A stretch of DNA of 64,000 nt, taken from contig NC_092458.1 of NCBI RefSeq assembly GCF_047495875.1, forward strand, positions 107,820,227-107,884,226. Reading direction: 5' to 3'. Made by a program: the position numbers and the translations under genes. Below the pieces are notes generated by a model, which did not search any database, was not told the origin of the DNA, and saw nothing but the letters and a program-made list of their open reading frames with translations. This document shows positions 61,910-64,000 of the stretch, piece by piece (position 1 is the stretch's first letter; each line of letters starts with the position of its first letter). Origin of the DNA: Pithys albifrons albifrons. Lineage: Eukaryota; Chordata; Aves; Passeriformes; Thamnophilidae.

Positions 61910-64000
61910 ATTTTATATAATCTCGAATATCTGTACAGGAATATAATTTCCTAGTAAAGTACCTTTCTCCCTTCCCCTATAAAACTTTTGAGTTTGCTGT
62001 AGATTCTGCATGGGTATTTACTACTTAAAATCAGCTTATGTAGCTTGAGGTCCATTAGCTTCCTAGAGCTTTGGGACTTTGCCCTTTCTGTCTGGAAATT
62101 AAATATTTAATATTGCTCTGTCTGTGCTTACTTTTAAAAGCATTCAACTTTCATTTGGGTACCACATCAGAATTCATTGGGAAGCAGCAGCTAATGTTTC
62201 CAGCTGAATTCAAGCCTGTCCCTCTCCTTCCCTTTCTGCCCTCAGGGGCTGTGTTGGTGTTGCCATCTCAGGAACCCCTGGGGTTGCTCATGATAAAATG
62301 AAGTGAAATTAGGAGCCTCATAGAAAGCAGTCTGATATCTCAAGTAGCAATGTAGAAAAGGACTCCTTGTATTAGTTTGCTGACACTGAGATCTTTCTTG
62401 CTCAAACAATACTGCAGGATAACATAATGTGTGTCTGACTAAAATCCTTATAGTTTATGAGTCAGTTGAACTAAATATATAGGCAGCATTTTTCTTAAGA
62501 CTTCTGATTGAAATAAATAATGCACATACAGAGTTTATTTTACCCAGTTAAAAGTATGTTTCTTCCAAGAAAAAATATGTGCAATGGAAACAGAAAGGAT
62601 GGATGTGATTTTAATACTGTATTCTAAATTATATTTTTTGCTATCTTTTTTTATCTTTCAATCTCTGTCTGGCTTTTATGATATCCTGCCTGAGTGCTCT
62701 GGCCATGAAGCATCCCTCCTAGGATTAAATGTAGTGAATTTATTTCAAAAGATGCATAGTCAGTCGACAATGTGCCCATAATATGGTGGATGTAGTTCAT
62801 GTGAACACTGAGTGTACCCTCCTTGTAAACTGTGTTGCTATAAATTTGGACCAGTTTGAACAGGCTATCCAAATGATTAGTTGTGATATCAACATTGGTA
62901 TAAACACAGTCCCAGGTTTTAGGTGTTTCATCTTGTTCAAGTCTCATTCAGGAATTTTAACAATACAGGTTACTTGTCTTAGTATGTTATTAAATAAAAT
63001 ACTGTTGGTTGGGTTTTTTTCTTGCTTTGGTAGCCATTATATCCATTCAATAAGTATGAAGAGGTTTGTAGAGCATTTCTTACAATTTTGTTCTGTAAGA
63101 ATTATATTATTTATTCATTAAATTTGCTTGGTGAAATTAAGATTGGTGAACACATGAAATTCAGTTCTTCATAAACAAAATGAATAAAACAAATATGAAG
63201 CAATGTTTTTTCCTGCAACACTGAATGAGTACATGCTGATATAGCACTATTTTCTCCAAGCTTATAAGGAGATTTTAGCATGTATTTTATATGACACAAG
63301 GCACTCCTGAAAAAATGAGGCAAGTGATACTGTGTGATTGCAGGTGGACTCTGTGCACTTCTGTATTTTCACATTGACTCAGGTACCCTCGAGTACTAAT
63401 GTTACTTAAGATGGTGGGAATATTTTTAAGGTGATAGGTTGTTTGCTTGTTTTTATGTTTAAGGTCATTCATTATACACATCTACATTGTTAAAACTGGG
63501 GTTTTTAATGTATTCATTTTAATGGTTCACTGGGACATATGTTTCATCTAAAATTATGTCAATATTTAATAGTTAAAGAACAAGATTTTTTTTATTTCTT
63601 TTAAAGTATTTGCCTTATTGTTTACTGGAAATTAAAGAGGAAGGGCTATATCATGTTCTTACCCAGGGATGAAAGCAGTAGCTGAATGGCGCAAGGAGAT
63701 TTTCTGCTCTTGGTCTTTTCACTGCAACAGAAGTCTTTGCCTGGTGATAAAGGTAACTCTGGGAATGACCAGGCTGCACCCTAGGGCATCTCCAACTTGT
63801 GTGCCCACCAGCAAAAACTGGAGCATGGAAGAGTAGGTTACAACGTTTATTAGTCTCACAGGTTCTTCAGGTTGTGTCCCTACAGTATCTTGACCATTTC
63901 AGGAAAAAACCTTGTTAGCATTCACTTGTGCCTTATCCCCGTCCTCATGTTGTTCTACCTCTTGTGTTTCAGGTAAGGTGTAACAGCCTGCTTTAAGATT
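61910..64000. other. Non-coding stretch with no recognised gene
   Basis: AT-rich to the end of the window. No gene, named repeat or RNA was recognised, and the right edge cuts no visible feature. Confidence 0.6.

Noticed and set aside
1..64000. CRISPR arrays, operons, prophage or bacterial genes
   Set aside because: No regularly spaced direct repeats, no ribosome-binding-site/ORF organisation, and clear avian retroelements.

Overview
The window looks like non-coding DNA from a bird genome. The sequence is AT-rich by eye, CpG is scarce, and no long open reading frame resembles a known protein. The interspersed repeats are of avian type. Two fragments end in the 3' sequence of the chicken-repeat-1 (CR1) LINE (10026-10115 and 22141-22241), and a third is a weaker inverted match (391-428). 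Two retroviral LTRs have avian-type termini (21194-21819 and 28317-28668). There is no operon-like layout, no functional RNA gene and no CRISPR array. I support no complete protein-coding gene. The region is best read as a gene desert or very long intron(s) carrying candidate regulatory blocks.

Layout. 1-10 kb: ordinary AT-rich DNA with a CR1 scrap and a tetranucleotide microsatellite. 10.0-11.0 kb: a CR1 3' end beside a conserved-looking block with octamer and E-box motifs. 11-21 kb: mostly featureless, with candidate regulatory blocks near 17.0-17.5 and 19.4-19.8 kb and two perfect inverted repeats. 21.2-22.3 kb: a solo LTR with a 5-bp target duplication, then a CR1 fragment. 23.0-23.4 kb: another candidate block. 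28.3-30.1 kb: an LTR on the + strand, followed 0.2 kb later by a stretch with exon-like splice sites and a short open frame, then a dense candidate enhancer block. 37.0-37.6 kb: an unexplained GC-richer patch. 40.6 kb: a 25-base G run. 42.0-42.4 kb: an apparently full-length composite SINE. 43.7-45.3 kb: the most gene-regulatory-looking block. 51.7-52.6 and 57.05-57.42 kb: smaller blocks. The remainder shows little.

The most unusual object is the SINE at 42043-42409 on the - strand. It has a tRNA-Gln-like head, then a 5S-rRNA-like body, then a unique region. A stem-loop with a TTCG loop sits directly before a CATA-type microsatellite tail, and 9-bp target duplications flank the whole. The tRNA-then-5S order is the reverse of the 5S-then-tRNA order I know for AmnSINE1. 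The second item worth checking is the exon-like segment at 28894-29063 downstream of the + strand LTR. All conservation statements are judgements from composition and motif content, because no alignment could be run.
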